Below, piece after piece: positions 44,401 through 54,993 of a stretch of DNA of 64,000 nucleotides. Below the pieces are notes generated by a model. It was not told the DNA's origin and did no database searches. It saw nothing but the letters and a program-made list of their open reading frames with translations. Origin of the DNA: a bacterium (GTDB lineage Bacteria; Planctomycetota; Planctomycetia; Planctomycetales; Planctomycetaceae); assembly GCA_016125225.1 (NCBI GenBank), contig WGME01000017.1, positions 124,001-188,000 on the forward strand, read 5' to 3'. The first letter of the stretch is position 1, and each line of letters opens with the position of its first letter. A program made the translations under genes and the position numbers.

Positions 44401-47400
44401 CCAACCAAAAGGGCACTGAAACGGGTGAGCTACCCTTTGCGAATAATGGCCGGTACATCGTCACAACACCCCGCCCAACCAAAAGGGCACTGAAACCAGT
44501 GTAGTTTCCGGCATAACCTTAGCCTCCGAAATTGTCACAACACCCCGCCCAACCAAAAGGGCACTGAAACGCGAGCAGAGCCGCTTCATCCGCAGCCGTC
44601 TGGATGGTCACAACACCCCGCCCAACCAAAAGGGCACTGAAACAGCTCTACAAAGCCACGGGTGATCTGAAGGCGGTTGCCGAGTCACAACACCCCGCCC
44701 AACCAAAAGGGCACTGAAACCGCCTGGGCATCTACGCGTCAGTGAGAGGGAGGCCGGTCACAACACCCCGCCCAACCAAAAGGGCACTGAAACATCAAAC
44801 GTGGCCTCTGTCACGTAGGCTTCGACGTCGTCACAACACCCCGCCCAACCAAAAGGGCACTGAAACTATGGCGATGGTTTTGGCGTCACCACGTCAATGA
44901 GGTCACAACACCCCGCCCAACCAAAAGGGCACTGAAACGTGTGGCGTCACTGTCGAGAATCTGCCGGACCTTGGTCACAACACCCCGCCCAACCAAAAGG
45001 GCACTGAAACAATTCGACGGCAAGGGGCGTCCGGTTGGCAAACGGTCACAACACCCCGCCCAACCAAAAGGGCACTGAAACTGCACCATGTCCGGTCCAC
45101 GGAATCCGTAAACCACGTCACAACACCCCGCCCAACCAAAAGGGCACTGAAACACAACGCCGAATACACGTCGGGGTCGTCGTATAGTACGTCACAACAC
45201 CCCGCCCAACCAAAAGGGCACTGAAACTGAGGAACGGTTGGCCTCAAAAGATGCGTTGGGGAGGGTCACAACACCCCGCCCAACCAAAAGGGCACTGAAA
45301 CCACATCATCCAAACGCGATAGGGCGTCGTCTCGCAGTCACAACACCCCGCCCAACCAAAAGGGCACTGAAACTTCCGGTCTCACCATCCCGAACCACGA
45401 ACCGTCCGTTGTCACAACACCCCGCCCAACCAAAAGGGCACTGAAACTCCAATCGGCGTCGGGAACGTACTTCTTCCAAGTCGGTCACAACACCCCGCCC
45501 AACCAAAAGGGCACTGAAACCAGTTCCCCGGCGGCGCGCTCCACCATCTCTTGAAGTCACAACACCCCGCCCAACCAAAAGGGCACTGAAACTGTCACCA
45601 GAAGTTGCACCGACGACTGCCACGTCGCCAGTCACAACACCCCGCCCAACCAAAAGGGCACTGAAACGAGTGTGGCCTGTGGGTATTTCTTGAAAATCTT
45701 GGAGTCACAACACCCCGCCCAACCAAAAGGGCACTGAAACTAGGATTACTGTCCATTGGCCGCAACAGGTGCTCAAGTCACAACACCCCGCCCAACCAAA
45801 AGGGCACTGAAACGTGAATCTAGCCAGTCCATCTCGATCATCCCTCCTCACCGTCACCACACCCCGCCCAACCAAAAGGGCACTGAAACTAGAGAATTCC
45901 ATCATTGCCACTATCGTTATCGCCGTCTTATAACCCCGCCCCGCCCACCGGGCTCTGCCCCCTTCCCCCAGTCCCCCCAGTTCCGATCTTAGTGCCCGTC
46001 ACAACACCCCGCCCAACCAAAAGGGCACTGAAACTTCGTTTTCCTTTTCCTTTCGGTGAACCATAGACCCGTCACAACACCCCGCCCAACCAAAAGGGCA
46101 CTGAAACGCGGCACCGACCTGCACCAAGGTCGGCGAGCTGTTGTCACAACACCCCGCCCACCCAAAAGGGCCCCGAAGCGCGATGGCGAGCTGCTCGGTG
46201 TAGGCTTCGATGTCTGGTCACAACACCCCGCCCAACCAAAAGGGCACTGAAACAAGTCATGACCTGTGTATCCGCAACCTGCTGGCAGTCACAACACCCC
46301 GCCCAACCAAAAGGGCACTGAAACGCCTCGGTCAGCGACACGCTGCCAATCAGAGTGCCGTCACAACACCCCGCCCAACCAAAAGGGCACTGAAACTGCA
46401 TTCTCCAATCTTCTGGCAGCGATAGACTGGGAACGTCACAACACCCCGCCCAACCAAAAGGGCACTGAAACGGATGATGTTGACGTAAGGAGCCAACTCA
46501 CCATAGAGCGTCACAACACCCCGCCCAACCAAAAGGGCACTGAAACAAGAAAATCGAACCACCGAAACTTATCGGCAGGTCTTCGTCACAACACCCCGCC
46601 CAACCAAAAGGGCACTGAAACAACACAACTGATTCCGCCTCAGTCGCTTTGAGATAGTGTCACAACACCCCGCCCAACCAAAAGGGCACTGAAACTGCAC
46701 AAAATCGAGCTCAACAAACGCGTGCGCATTGTCACAACACCCCGCCCAACCAAAAGGGCACTGAAACTTCATACTGGCTGGCATGTTCTGAGTGCGGAAC
46801 AAAACGTCACAACACCCCGCCCAACCAAAAGGGCACTGAAACTCTTGTGTTGTTCTCTCGCCGCACGGAGCCTTAGGTCACAACACCCCGCCCAACCAAA
46901 AGGGCACTGAAACCAGTGTCAGAGTTCCAATCAACGGATCGGCAATACGTCACAACACCCCGCCCAACCAAAAGGGCACTGAAACCCAACGCAGCCACCG
47001 GATTGGTTAGGTGGGCCGTGGTCACAACACCCCGCCCAACCAAAAGGGCACTGAAACTCGCTCGATAAGGACGGCATCAAAGCCGCCTGGGAGGTCACAA
47101 CACCCCGCCCAACCAAAAGGGCACTGAAACCCAACAGCCCATTCACGGTCTCTGCGGGCATGTTCAGGTCACAACACCCCGCCCAACCAAAAGGGCACTG
47201 AAACACTTGGCGACCAATGGCGAAGTGCTCCGCTATGGCAGGTCACAACACCCCGCCCAACCAAAAGGGCACTGAAACGCGTAACGTCGCACCCGCTTCA
47301 CCAACGCGGCATAGTCACAACACCCCGCCCAACCCAAAGGGCACTGAAACGGTCAGAACGACCCGTCCCAGTCACTGCCACCGGATGTCACAACACCCCG

Positions 47401-50296
47401 CCCAACCAAAAGGGCACTGAAACTTCGGCTCGGGATGTCTGCACCTTCTCGACGCGCTGCAGGTCACAACACCCCGCCCAACCAAAAGGGCACTGAAACA
47501 TGGATGCCTGGGATCTGGCGTCTGTCCGGGAGAGTCACAACCCCCCGCCCCACCAAAAGGGCACTGAAACGCACAATGAGCGGGTCGAACTGCCCATGAT
47601 CGCGAATGTCACAACACCCCGCCCAACCAAAAGGGCACTGAAACCGGTGACCGCGATTGCCCAGCAGAAACTCGACACGGTGGTCACAACACCCCGCCCA
47701 ACCAAGAGGGCACTGAAACGCAGTGAATGTGAAAGTCGATCCGGCCGCGATCGTGCCCGTCACAACACCCCGCCCAACCAAAAGGGCACTGAAACCATGC
47801 CAGTGATTCATCGCCCGCACGAGCTGTGCCGTCACAACACCCCGCCCAACCAAAAGGGCACTGAAACCACCTTGTTTCTTAGTTCGACCAGCAGCGTCAA
47901 CAGGTCACAACACCCCGCCCAACCAAAAGGGCACTGAAACCAATGTTGACTCGCTGCTGAATGTCGAGCACGCGGGCGTCACAACACCCCGCCCAACCAA
48001 AAGGGCACTGAAACCGCAGGTTCGCGTCACGCAGGTTCGCGTCACACAGGTGTCACAACACCCCGCCCAACCAAAAGGGCACTGAAACGCATCAGCTCGA
48101 AGACGGTCGGCTGCGGATGCGTGCTGAGTCACAACACCCCGCCCAACCAAAAGGGCACTGAAACTCGAAATTAAGACACCCGCCCGGCGGTCTGGCAACC
48201 ATGTCACAACACCCCGCCCAACCAAAAGGGCACTGAAACCACGCGGGTTTTCTTCGCTGGGCATGATCGCTTCGAGGAGTCACAACACCCCGCCCAACCA
48301 AAAGGGCACTGAAACTCGCTCGATAAGGACGGCATCAAAGCCGCCTGGGAGGTCACAACACCCCGCCCAACCAAAAGGGCACTGAAACGTCGTGGCATGC
48401 ACGCTCGGCACCAACACTTCACCGTCACAACACCCCGCCCAACCAAAAGGGCACTGAAACGTTAGAATCAGGCCAGACCTGACGCAAAGGAAAAGTCACA
48501 ACACCCCGCCCAACCAAAAGGGCACTGAAACCTGTTTCTGGGGGAGCCGAAAACGAAGACGCCGCAGGTCACAACACCCCGCCCAACCAAAAGGGCACTG
48601 AAACACCCTTCAGACCCGCGACTACACCCGGGCGGTACGCGTCACAACACCCCGCCCAACCAAAAGGGCACTGAAACCCGGGGCATGCGGATTGATAGCG
48701 GTATGTCGGACAGTCACAACACCCCGCCCAACCAAAAGGGCACTGAAACATGACGACAAATCCACGTCGCCAAGCTGAGTTACCGTCACAACACCCCGCC
48801 CAACCAAAAGGGCACTGAAACGCGGAACTCAGACAGTTGCTGCAACGTCGATCACGACGTCACAACACCCCGCCCAACCAAAAGGGCACTGAAACCGGTG
48901 TTCCGCTTCCTGTTCGATGATTGGCAGTAGGTCACAACACCCCGCCCAACCAAAAGGGCACTGAAACACTGTTCGCTCGATACCGCGGCCGGTGGACGTT
49001 ACGGAGTCACAACACCCCGCCCAACCAAAAGGGCACTGAAACCTGCTGTGCCTCAGAAAATGCGAAAGTGTAGGGGCGTGTCACAACACCCCGCCCAACC
49101 AAAAGGGCACTGAAACCCAGATCGGTTGCTTTGAACGTCTGCTCAACGTGGTCACAACACCCCGCCCAACCAAAAGGGCACTGAAACCCGCCAGTATCAA
49201 CAGCGAGGTTTCGCTGGGCACTGTCGTCACAACACCCCGCCCAACCAAAAGGGCACTGAAACTTGAACAAGAACGACCGCAACTTGTTGACGTCATCCGT
49301 CACAACACCCCGCCCAACCAAAAGGGCACTGAAACTCGTAGCCGGTCTCAGGCACGCGGACTTTCAGCGGGTCACAACACCCCGCCCAACCAAAAGGGCA
49401 CTGAAACCGGCGGCAAAAGCGCAGCTAGTGGCTGAGGCTTCGCTGGTCACAACACCCCGCCCAACCAAAAGGGCACTGAAACTGAATTTATACAGCTAGC
49501 AAGCGCGGAAGCAATTGAGTCACAACACCCCGCCCAACCAAAAGGGCACTGAAACTGCCTGTGTGGATCTCAAGTCGCTGGTTCCGAGTGGTCACAACAC
49601 CCCGCCCAACCAAAAGGGCACTGAAACGAGATCTGCGCGACATGCATCAACCCCCCATGCACTGTCACAACACCCCGCCCAACCAAAAGGGCACTGAAAC
49701 TCTTTGTCGACTTGCCCGTTGCCACTGACTCGAAGGTAGGTCACAACACCCCGCCCAACCAAAAGGGCACTGAAACGTTTAGTGGTCGGTCGGACGGTCG
49801 GCGAGATGGTGTCACAACACCCCGCCCAACCAAAAGGGCACTGAAACGCAACTGGATATAGTTATCGGACCCATTGAAATTGAGTCACAACACCCCGCCC
49901 AACCAAAAGGGCACTGAAACCTGGTGGCCATCAACACGCCTGACCCACAGGCAACGAGTCACAACACCCCGCCCAACCAAAAGGGCACTGAAACTGTGGT
50001 TCTCTCCGGCGCCACTCGCGTCGAATGGCAAGCGTCACAACACCCCGCCCAACCAAAAGGGCACTGAAACGCGAAGATGTTGTCTCGATTGCGTCAGTTG
50101 CTGATGCGGTCACAACACCCCGCCCAACCAAAAGGGCACTGAAACCGCACACGCTGGAAGTCAGTTCCGTTAGGTCTCCGCCCAGTCACAACACCCCGCC
50201 CAACCAAAAGGGCACTGAAACCTGGCCGGATGGTCGCACCAAGGCCCCCGACACGGTCCGTCACAACACCCCGCCCAACCAAAAGGGCACTGAAAC
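41402..50296 (+). CRISPR. Type I-B CRISPR array, 122 repeat units of 37 nt
   Basis: The 37-nt repeat begins GTCACAACACCCCGCCC and ends AAAAGGGCACTGAAAC. I counted 122 starts, from 41402 to 50260, spaced 71-76 bases, which gives 121 spacers of 34-39 nt. The repeat end ACTGAAAC is the eight-base handle expected from Cas6, and the leader side is at cas4, so transcription is on the plus strand. Most copies are exact. Variants are at 41842, 43876 (one A lost), 45853, 46143, 47314, 47534 and 47683, and one heavily decayed unit is at 45925-45961. Two spacers are identical (47058-47093 and 48316-48351). Confidence 0.98.
45925..45961 (+). repeat. Decayed CRISPR repeat unit inside the array
   Basis: This stretch begins GTCTTATAACCCCGCCC and ends GGGCTCTGCCCC. 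It has exactly the repeat length (37) and lies on the array period (72 bases after the unit at 45853, 73 before the one at 45998). It differs from the consensus at 13 positions, of which 11 alter an A (seven A to C). The following 36-base spacer is unusually C-rich. Confidence 0.8.
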
Positions 50297-50464
50297 TGTC
50301 CGAGGTGCTCGACATGTAAGGAACTCACCAAGCACCTTTTCTCGATTCAGCAGGAGAATGGCAGTTGGGTCAATTCGCAAGCCACCCGCTGGTTCGAAGG
50401 CGACCCGAACCTGGTGACGGCCTATGTGCTTGTCGCTCTGCACTACTGTGACAAGTCAGAATAA
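50297..50464 (+). pseudogene. 3' remnant of a prenyltransferase/squalene-cyclase-repeat gene
   Basis: Directly after the last repeat one frame reads [17 protein letters not shown], then [21 protein letters not shown]-type residues and VALHYC, ending at TAA 50462-50464. This QQENGSW and the [10 protein letters not shown] segment form the C-terminal repeat of the planctomycete prenyltransferase/squalene-cyclase-like family. Only about 50 residues remain; a start and the rest are absent. The gene appears to have been cut by the array or by a deletion at its end. Confidence 0.75.
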
Positions 50465-50528
50465 ATCAGCTGAGGGACACGCAGCTTCCAGTGCCGGGTG
50501 GAAAGCTTGGCGCTGAAACCTCTCCGGG

Positions 50529-51785
50529 TCACGACTTCGGCGGTGGGTTGTCATGGGTTTCCCAGGTACGGCGTTTGGCGTCCAATAACCGGGATATGGT
50601 ATTCGTTGCAGGAGAGGCAGCATCAGTAGGTGGCGTTGCAGCTGTATCGGTGGCAGGTGGACTCGGAGCCAACGCGGACGGTTGCTGTTTGCGTTCGGAC
50701 AGTGAAGTTGATTCGGATGGCAGCCGCGGCCGTGCAATCGGACGGGATTCTTGTTCTCGGACAGTGGCCTGCTTTTGAGCCAGTAATGTCCCCAAGGATG
50801 TGGCAGACGCGGCTGGCTTCCTCCGGAACCACCGTGGAATCACCGAAAAGTCAATCTGTACTCGTCTTAAAGCGACATCGAGCGGTACCAGCATCGCAAG
50901 GAGTTGCAGCAGGGTTGTCACAATCGACTGCGTTTGCTGTTTCACGACCGTCGATTTGACATAAATCTGGTCTCCGGTTTCGTGTCCTGTCAGTATGCGA
51001 CCACCTGTTTCCTCGGCGATGCGTTTGAGCACTAGCGGACTCGAAGTCAAACGCAGGTACTCTTGTGAATAGGGGACGACGAAACCATCCAAGGCCTGAT
51101 GCGTCCCCGCACCGGTGACCGCGATGTTAAAGCGACCTTCTCCCGGTAACGGAAACTGGCCTTCATACCGGCGTGACCCCTGATGCGACAGTACCACTTG
51201 CTGCCGGAAGCTATTCGGCCCCTGTACGGTGGCTCGCAGTTCCAGCAGTTCCGCTTCAGTGCCAAAGTCCTCGACCTGAATCACTCCCGTGGTACCATTC
51301 GCGAAAGAATGGACCTGCAGGCGGCGGTCGATCTCCGCTCGTGACACTTCGGTCATGAGTTGTTTCACGAATACCTGGTAACGGTTCCATCCCAGCCAGT
51401 CACGTCCCCAGTTGGGTGAGAGGTCGGAGGTGAAGGCCGCCGTGCGACCGACACCGTAGCGTTGCAAGGCCAATAGCGGATCGCTGACATCGTTTGCCAC
51501 TTCGGGGGGAGCCGACAGCACCAGTTCTGCGCGGTCTTTGGGCACCGTGACCACCAGACCATGCAAAGGTGGGATCTCGGCGATCCCTCTGAGAATCGGC
51601 GAAATCGTCTGGGCTTCCGGAGAGAACGTTGTATTCCGTAAGGCGGACTTTCGCAGTGTCAGTGCTTCCCGAATCATGATTCGCGGCAAGCGCTGAGCGT
51701 CGGTCACCACCGTTGACTTCCTGTTCCGAAACATCCCAAGACATCTTGCCAGGCTCGCCTGCAAGATGTCTGGAGTTTCGATCAA
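50529..51785 (-). pseudogene. Probable 5'-truncated VWA/glutamine-amidotransferase-like membrane protein
   Basis: The frame encodes up to 418 residues. LPRIMIREALTLRKSALRNTTFSPEAQTISPILRGIAEIPPLHGLVVTVPKDRAE and YGVGRTAAFTSDLSPNWGRDWLGW match the C-terminal half of large planctomycete proteins that carry a VWA domain and glutamine-amidotransferase-like fold, with a late membrane segment (IVTTLLQLLAMLVPLDVAL) and a Pro/Ser/Thr-rich tail. The N-terminal VWA half and first membrane segments are missing, and only a TTG (51785) or an ATG at 51734 could start it. I read it as a truncated gene; it could also be an expressed fragment. Confidence 0.65.
51739..51771 (-). terminator. Hairpin after the oxidoreductase at 51815-53155
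   Basis: AGACATCTTGC (51739-51749) and GCAAGATGTCT (51761-51771) form a perfect 11-bp stem, with inner AGGC/GCCT pairing. It lies 44 bases after the oxidoreductase stop on the minus strand. The following T-run is weak. It overlaps the extreme 5' end of the truncated gene, which further argues that that gene has no proper start. Confidence 0.65.
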
Positions 51786-51814
51786 TTAGCAACGCCGAAC
51801 TGTTGTTCTAGGAC

Positions 51815-53155
51815 TCAGATCCAGGTGGGTTCCCAGCCTTTGCGATAGGGTTTTGTGAGCAGGTCCTGCACGTGCGGAGCACCGGTCAATTGCAGCATTT
51901 CGGTGTTCCAATTCAGCGTGGCGCCCGGATTGCGGATGGCGACCGTGCCGAGCAGCACGGTCTCGGTCAGAGGTCCGGAATAATCGAAAGCCGAAGTCGC
52001 GTGGTCTTCGCCGCGGCAAGCGTCGGCCCAGGATGTGTAGTGATCGCGAGCGGGAACTTCGGGGATCGTAAAGTCGGCGAATGTTTCCTCGGGGAAGAGT
52101 TTCGGCATCGCGACATGCGGGATCACGAGCGAGCCCTTTTCGCCCAGCAGGACGGAGCCACTCGCGGGCAGCTTATACGACTCGGGAAGACCCAGCGATT
52201 CACGCGGCGGGAACTTGCCCTCACCGTCGTACCACGTGACGTTGATGGTTTCGTTGGCGGTCAACGGCGTGCCCGGGAAGATATAGGAAACGGTGGACCA
52301 GCGTGTCCAGGCTTCTTTATTGATGGGCGGTGCATCGGCTTGAATCGTGAGCGGAGCAGTCAGCTTCAGGGCCATAAAGACGGGGTCAAGAATATGGCAG
52401 CCGAAGTCGCCCAATTGACCATTCGAAAAATCCTGCCAGGCCCGCCAGTTGAACGGATGATAAATCTCCGGGAGATAAGGCCGCTCCGGCGCCACACCAA
52501 TCCAGTTATCCCAATGGACGGTGCTCGGAACGGGTTCGCTCCCGGCCGGCCGGTCGTCCTTGAGCAACCAGCGTAACCCGCCACTCTGCCAGGAATGCAC
52601 TTCCTTCACTTTGCCAATCGTGCCGTCATGCACCAGCTTCACTGCCGTGCGGTAGGCCGAATGCGACTGAATCTGATTCCCCATCTGTGTGACGACATTG
52701 TACTTTCTGGCCGCCTCTTGCATCTGCCGGGCTTCAAAGACCGTATGCGTCAAGGGCTTCTGGCATTGCACGTGCTTACCCAGTTGCATAGCCGCCAGAG
52801 AAATCGGGGCGTGCATATGATCGGGTGTGGAAACAATGACGGCGTCGATGTCGTTCGACTCGTCGAGCAGTTTCCGCCAGTCGGTATAACATTTGGCCTC
52901 GGAGAATTTGGTGGCCGCCTGACCGAGATGCTTTTCACTTTCGTCGATATCGCACAGGCCCACAATTTGAACGTGCGGGCTCGCTGCCGTCGCAGTGAGA
53001 TCCGACCAGCCTTTGCCGCCGGGACCAATCGATGCCACTCGCAGTCGGCTGTTGGCACCGGCCACGCGAGCCCAACTAGCCGCCGGAAGAGCCATCGCTC
53101 CACCTGCAACGACGGCTTGGGCGAGAAAATGACGGCGTGTCAGAGTGTGGGGCAT
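51815..53155 (-). CDS. Exported Gfo/Idh/MocA-family oxidoreductase
   Basis: The 446-residue product has a twin-arginine leader (LTRRHFLAQAVVAGGAMALPAASWA), a Rossmann region (RVASIGPGGKGWSDLTATAASPHVQIVGLCDID), the STPDHMHAPISLAAMQLGKHVQCQKPLTHT catalytic region with QKP rather than EKP, and GQLGDFGCHILDP. It is closely similar in pattern to the enzyme at 21957-23441. It is the last gene of a minus-strand run of exported catabolic genes. Confidence 0.87.
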   Translation of the reverse strand: MPHTLTRRHFLAQAVVAGGAMALPAASWARVAGANSRLRVASIGPGGKGWSDLTATAASPHVQIVGLCDIDESEKHLGQAATKFSEAKCYTDWRKLLDESNDIDAVIVSTPDHMHAPISLAAMQLGKHVQCQKPLTHTVFEARQMQEAARKYNVVTQMGNQIQSHSAYRTAVKLVHDGTIGKVKEVHSWQSGGLRWLLKDDRPAGSEPVPSTVHWDNWIGVAPERPYLPEIYHPFNWRAWQDFSNGQLGDFGCHILDPVFMALKLTAPLTIQADAPPINKEAWTRWSTVSYIFPGTPLTANETINVTWYDGEGKFPPRESLGLPESYKLPASGSVLLGEKGSLVIPHVAMPKLFPEETFADFTIPEVPARDHYTSWADACRGEDHATSAFDYSGPLTETVLLGTVAIRNPGATLNWNTEMLQLTGAPHVQDLLTKPYRKGWEPTWI

Positions 53156-53255
53156 TGTGCAATGTCCTGGCGAGAGTTTCAGTGTGAGAGCGGCTTTCTA
53201 ACGGCATACGCTGTTCAACGCGGAACATACGGCGGCTGGCGCTGCAGACGGCGAG

Positions 53256-54200
53256 TCATTCCGAGAGCTTAATAATAGCCACAGCGTTGTTGTTGTTCAT
53301 AGGGATCACGAGCTGTTTCTGCGGAGTGACATAGCACATGGAAGCTGGGGTGGGGATACCGGCCGCGATGAGCGTGGCGGGCTGACCCGGCGGAATTTTG
53401 GAAATGCTGCCGTAACGGACACTGCTCACGTACTTCGTGCCGTCTTCCACAACGACCAACCCATCGTTACCCGACTCCACGGAGTGTTCGGTCTGGAGCA
53501 GCTTGCCGGATGTGGGATCAAATGTCAGCACCGCATTGTCGCTGACATTCACCGACACCAGATGTCCCTGCCGATCAATAGCCAGCCCATTCGGCATCGC
53601 GAGCGGCTTTCCCTCCAGAAAAGTCGAGACTTCGCCAGCGGGAGAGATCTTATAGATACACTCTGGTGGACGAGTGTTGGAAACGAAGACCGTTCCATCG
53701 TTGGTGACGGCGATTCCATTCAGATACGTGGCCCCTTCGATAGGAAACGAGCGTCCCGGCTTTCCGGTGACAAGATCGAACGTGCGCACCACATCGATGT
53801 CTGCGGTGTACAGCCAGCCGTCATGCAGGGCACTGCCTCGGGGGTGATTCAGCGTCAACCCATCTCGCGTGGCTCCAATCCACTTGGTGGTATAGACGGA
53901 CCCATCGACATGCAGCAGCGACACATATCCATCGTTGGGCTCCACCTCTTGAGGCACCCCGGCGTTCATCACGATGATCAACTGACGCTGCGGGTCATAA
54001 ATGCAGCTCTCAGCGTAACGAAAGCTGCCATAGACCTTCACATTTCCCGTTATGGAAACGAACTGTCCGGCTTCGTTGACCGAGCCGAGCGGTTGACCCG
54101 CCTGGAACTCACCATTCGTGGACGGAGTACTGCTTTGAGCCCGCAATTCGCCGATGGATGTTGCGAGGAGTGTCAAGGCAATCGGAACTAGGAATTTCAT
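53256..54200 (-). CDS. Exported SMP-30/NHL-like beta-propeller protein
   Basis: The 314-residue product has a signal peptide (MKFLVPIALTLLATSIGELRA) and a six-bladed propeller pattern typical of the SMP-30/gluconolactonase-like group (ADIDVVRTFDLVTGKPGRSF, ATYLNGIAVTNDGTVFVSNT, LAMPNGLAIDRQGHLVSVNVSDNAV). The motif LPNGLA-x-D is typical for metal-binding lactonases, but a full metal site cannot be confirmed. The start is the ATG at 54200; frame open further upstream is a shadow of the next gene. It is the second gene of a pair with the DUF1080 protein. Confidence 0.8.
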   Translation of the reverse strand: MKFLVPIALTLLATSIGELRAQSSTPSTNGEFQAGQPLGSVNEAGQFVSITGNVKVYGSFRYAESCIYDPQRQLIIVMNAGVPQEVEPNDGYVSLLHVDGSVYTTKWIGATRDGLTLNHPRGSALHDGWLYTADIDVVRTFDLVTGKPGRSFPIEGATYLNGIAVTNDGTVFVSNTRPPECIYKISPAGEVSTFLEGKPLAMPNGLAIDRQGHLVSVNVSDNAVLTFDPTSGKLLQTEHSVESGNDGLVVVEDGTKYVSSVRYGSISKIPPGQPATLIAAGIPTPASMCYVTPQKQLVIPMNNNNAVAIIKLSE

Positions 54201-54300
54201 GAGAAGGGCTCTTTGTTTGGCAGGAGTCGGGTAGATGGAGGGTGTGTCAGGCAGCAGGATCAGGCAGAGCCATCGCAGTATATCGCTCTCTGTCAGGTGA

Positions 54301-54993
54301 CTAAAGCGGCTTGATGCGGATGTTCCGATATCGAATGGTATTGCCCGCCTTCCAATGCACGATGCCCGGTGTCTTCGGATGAACCTGCAGCCCAATGTAA
54401 CCCTTAGTCCCCACACCTTTGGTGGTGGCTTCCGTGTGCTGGAAATCGGTGACCTTCTCTCCATTGATGAAGAGCTGAATGTGCGACGGCTCCCCTTCGA
54501 CTCGAATTTCCACCTGGTTCCATGCCCCCTGCTTAAAAAATTGATAGCCTTCCGGGTTTGCCAGGACTCGGCTTTGGGTCCAGGGAAGATAGATCGAACC
54601 GATCTGGCCTTCGGGGCGATTATCGAAGGTGATCTGGTGGCTTTTGCCGTCTTCCTGCATTCGGACAAAAATGCCGGTGTCGGTCGGGTAGTCCTGATAG
54701 AGATCGAAACGGAGAATGAAATTCTCATACTGCCCATCGGTGATCAGAAATCCTCCGCCCTGATTCTCGTCCTGATCACCAATCAAGAGCCCATCCCGTA
54801 CTTCCCACTTCCCTCCGATGTGCGCCTTGGGAACACCAAGGTGGGGACGCCAGCCTTTCATGGTTTCCCCGTCAAACAGACTGATGAATCCCTCTTCGGG
54901 AACCAATTTGTCTTCGGCCATACAGTGGTGGCTGGCCCAAAGACCGGTGAACAGAGCCAGCAGAACGGGACGGCTTAAGAACGAGTAAGTCAT
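54301..54993 (-). CDS. Exported DUF1080 (3-keto-disaccharide hydrolase-like) protein
   Basis: The 230-residue product has a signal peptide (SFLSRPVLLALFTGLWASHHCMA) and a single DUF1080 concanavalin-like domain: GFISLFDGETMKGWRPH, KWEVRDGLLIGDQDENQGGGFLITDGQYENFILRFD, and the QLFINGEKVTDFQHTE segment. Members were shown to cleave 3-keto sugars made by GFO-type oxidoreductases, which fits the oxidoreductase two genes downstream. The ATG at 54993 is preferred to the TTG at 54999. Confidence 0.87.
   Translation of the reverse strand: MTYSFLSRPVLLALFTGLWASHHCMAEDKLVPEEGFISLFDGETMKGWRPHLGVPKAHIGGKWEVRDGLLIGDQDENQGGGFLITDGQYENFILRFDLYQDYPTDTGIFVRMQEDGKSHQITFDNRPEGQIGSIYLPWTQSRVLANPEGYQFFKQGAWNQVEIRVEGEPSHIQLFINGEKVTDFQHTEATTKGVGTKGYIGLQVHPKTPGIVHWKAGNTIRYRNIRIKPL

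Noticed and set aside
41806-50417. Many open frames of 60-145 codons within the CRISPR region, on both strands
   Set aside because: They arise because the 37-nt repeat has no stop in certain frames. The translated repeat peptides (for example GWAGCCD or PPNQKGTET) recur at each repeat, so these are artefacts.
54201-54737. N-terminal extension of the propeller protein frame
   Set aside because: It is the antisense-frame shadow of the DUF1080 gene; the real start is the signal-peptide ATG at 54200.
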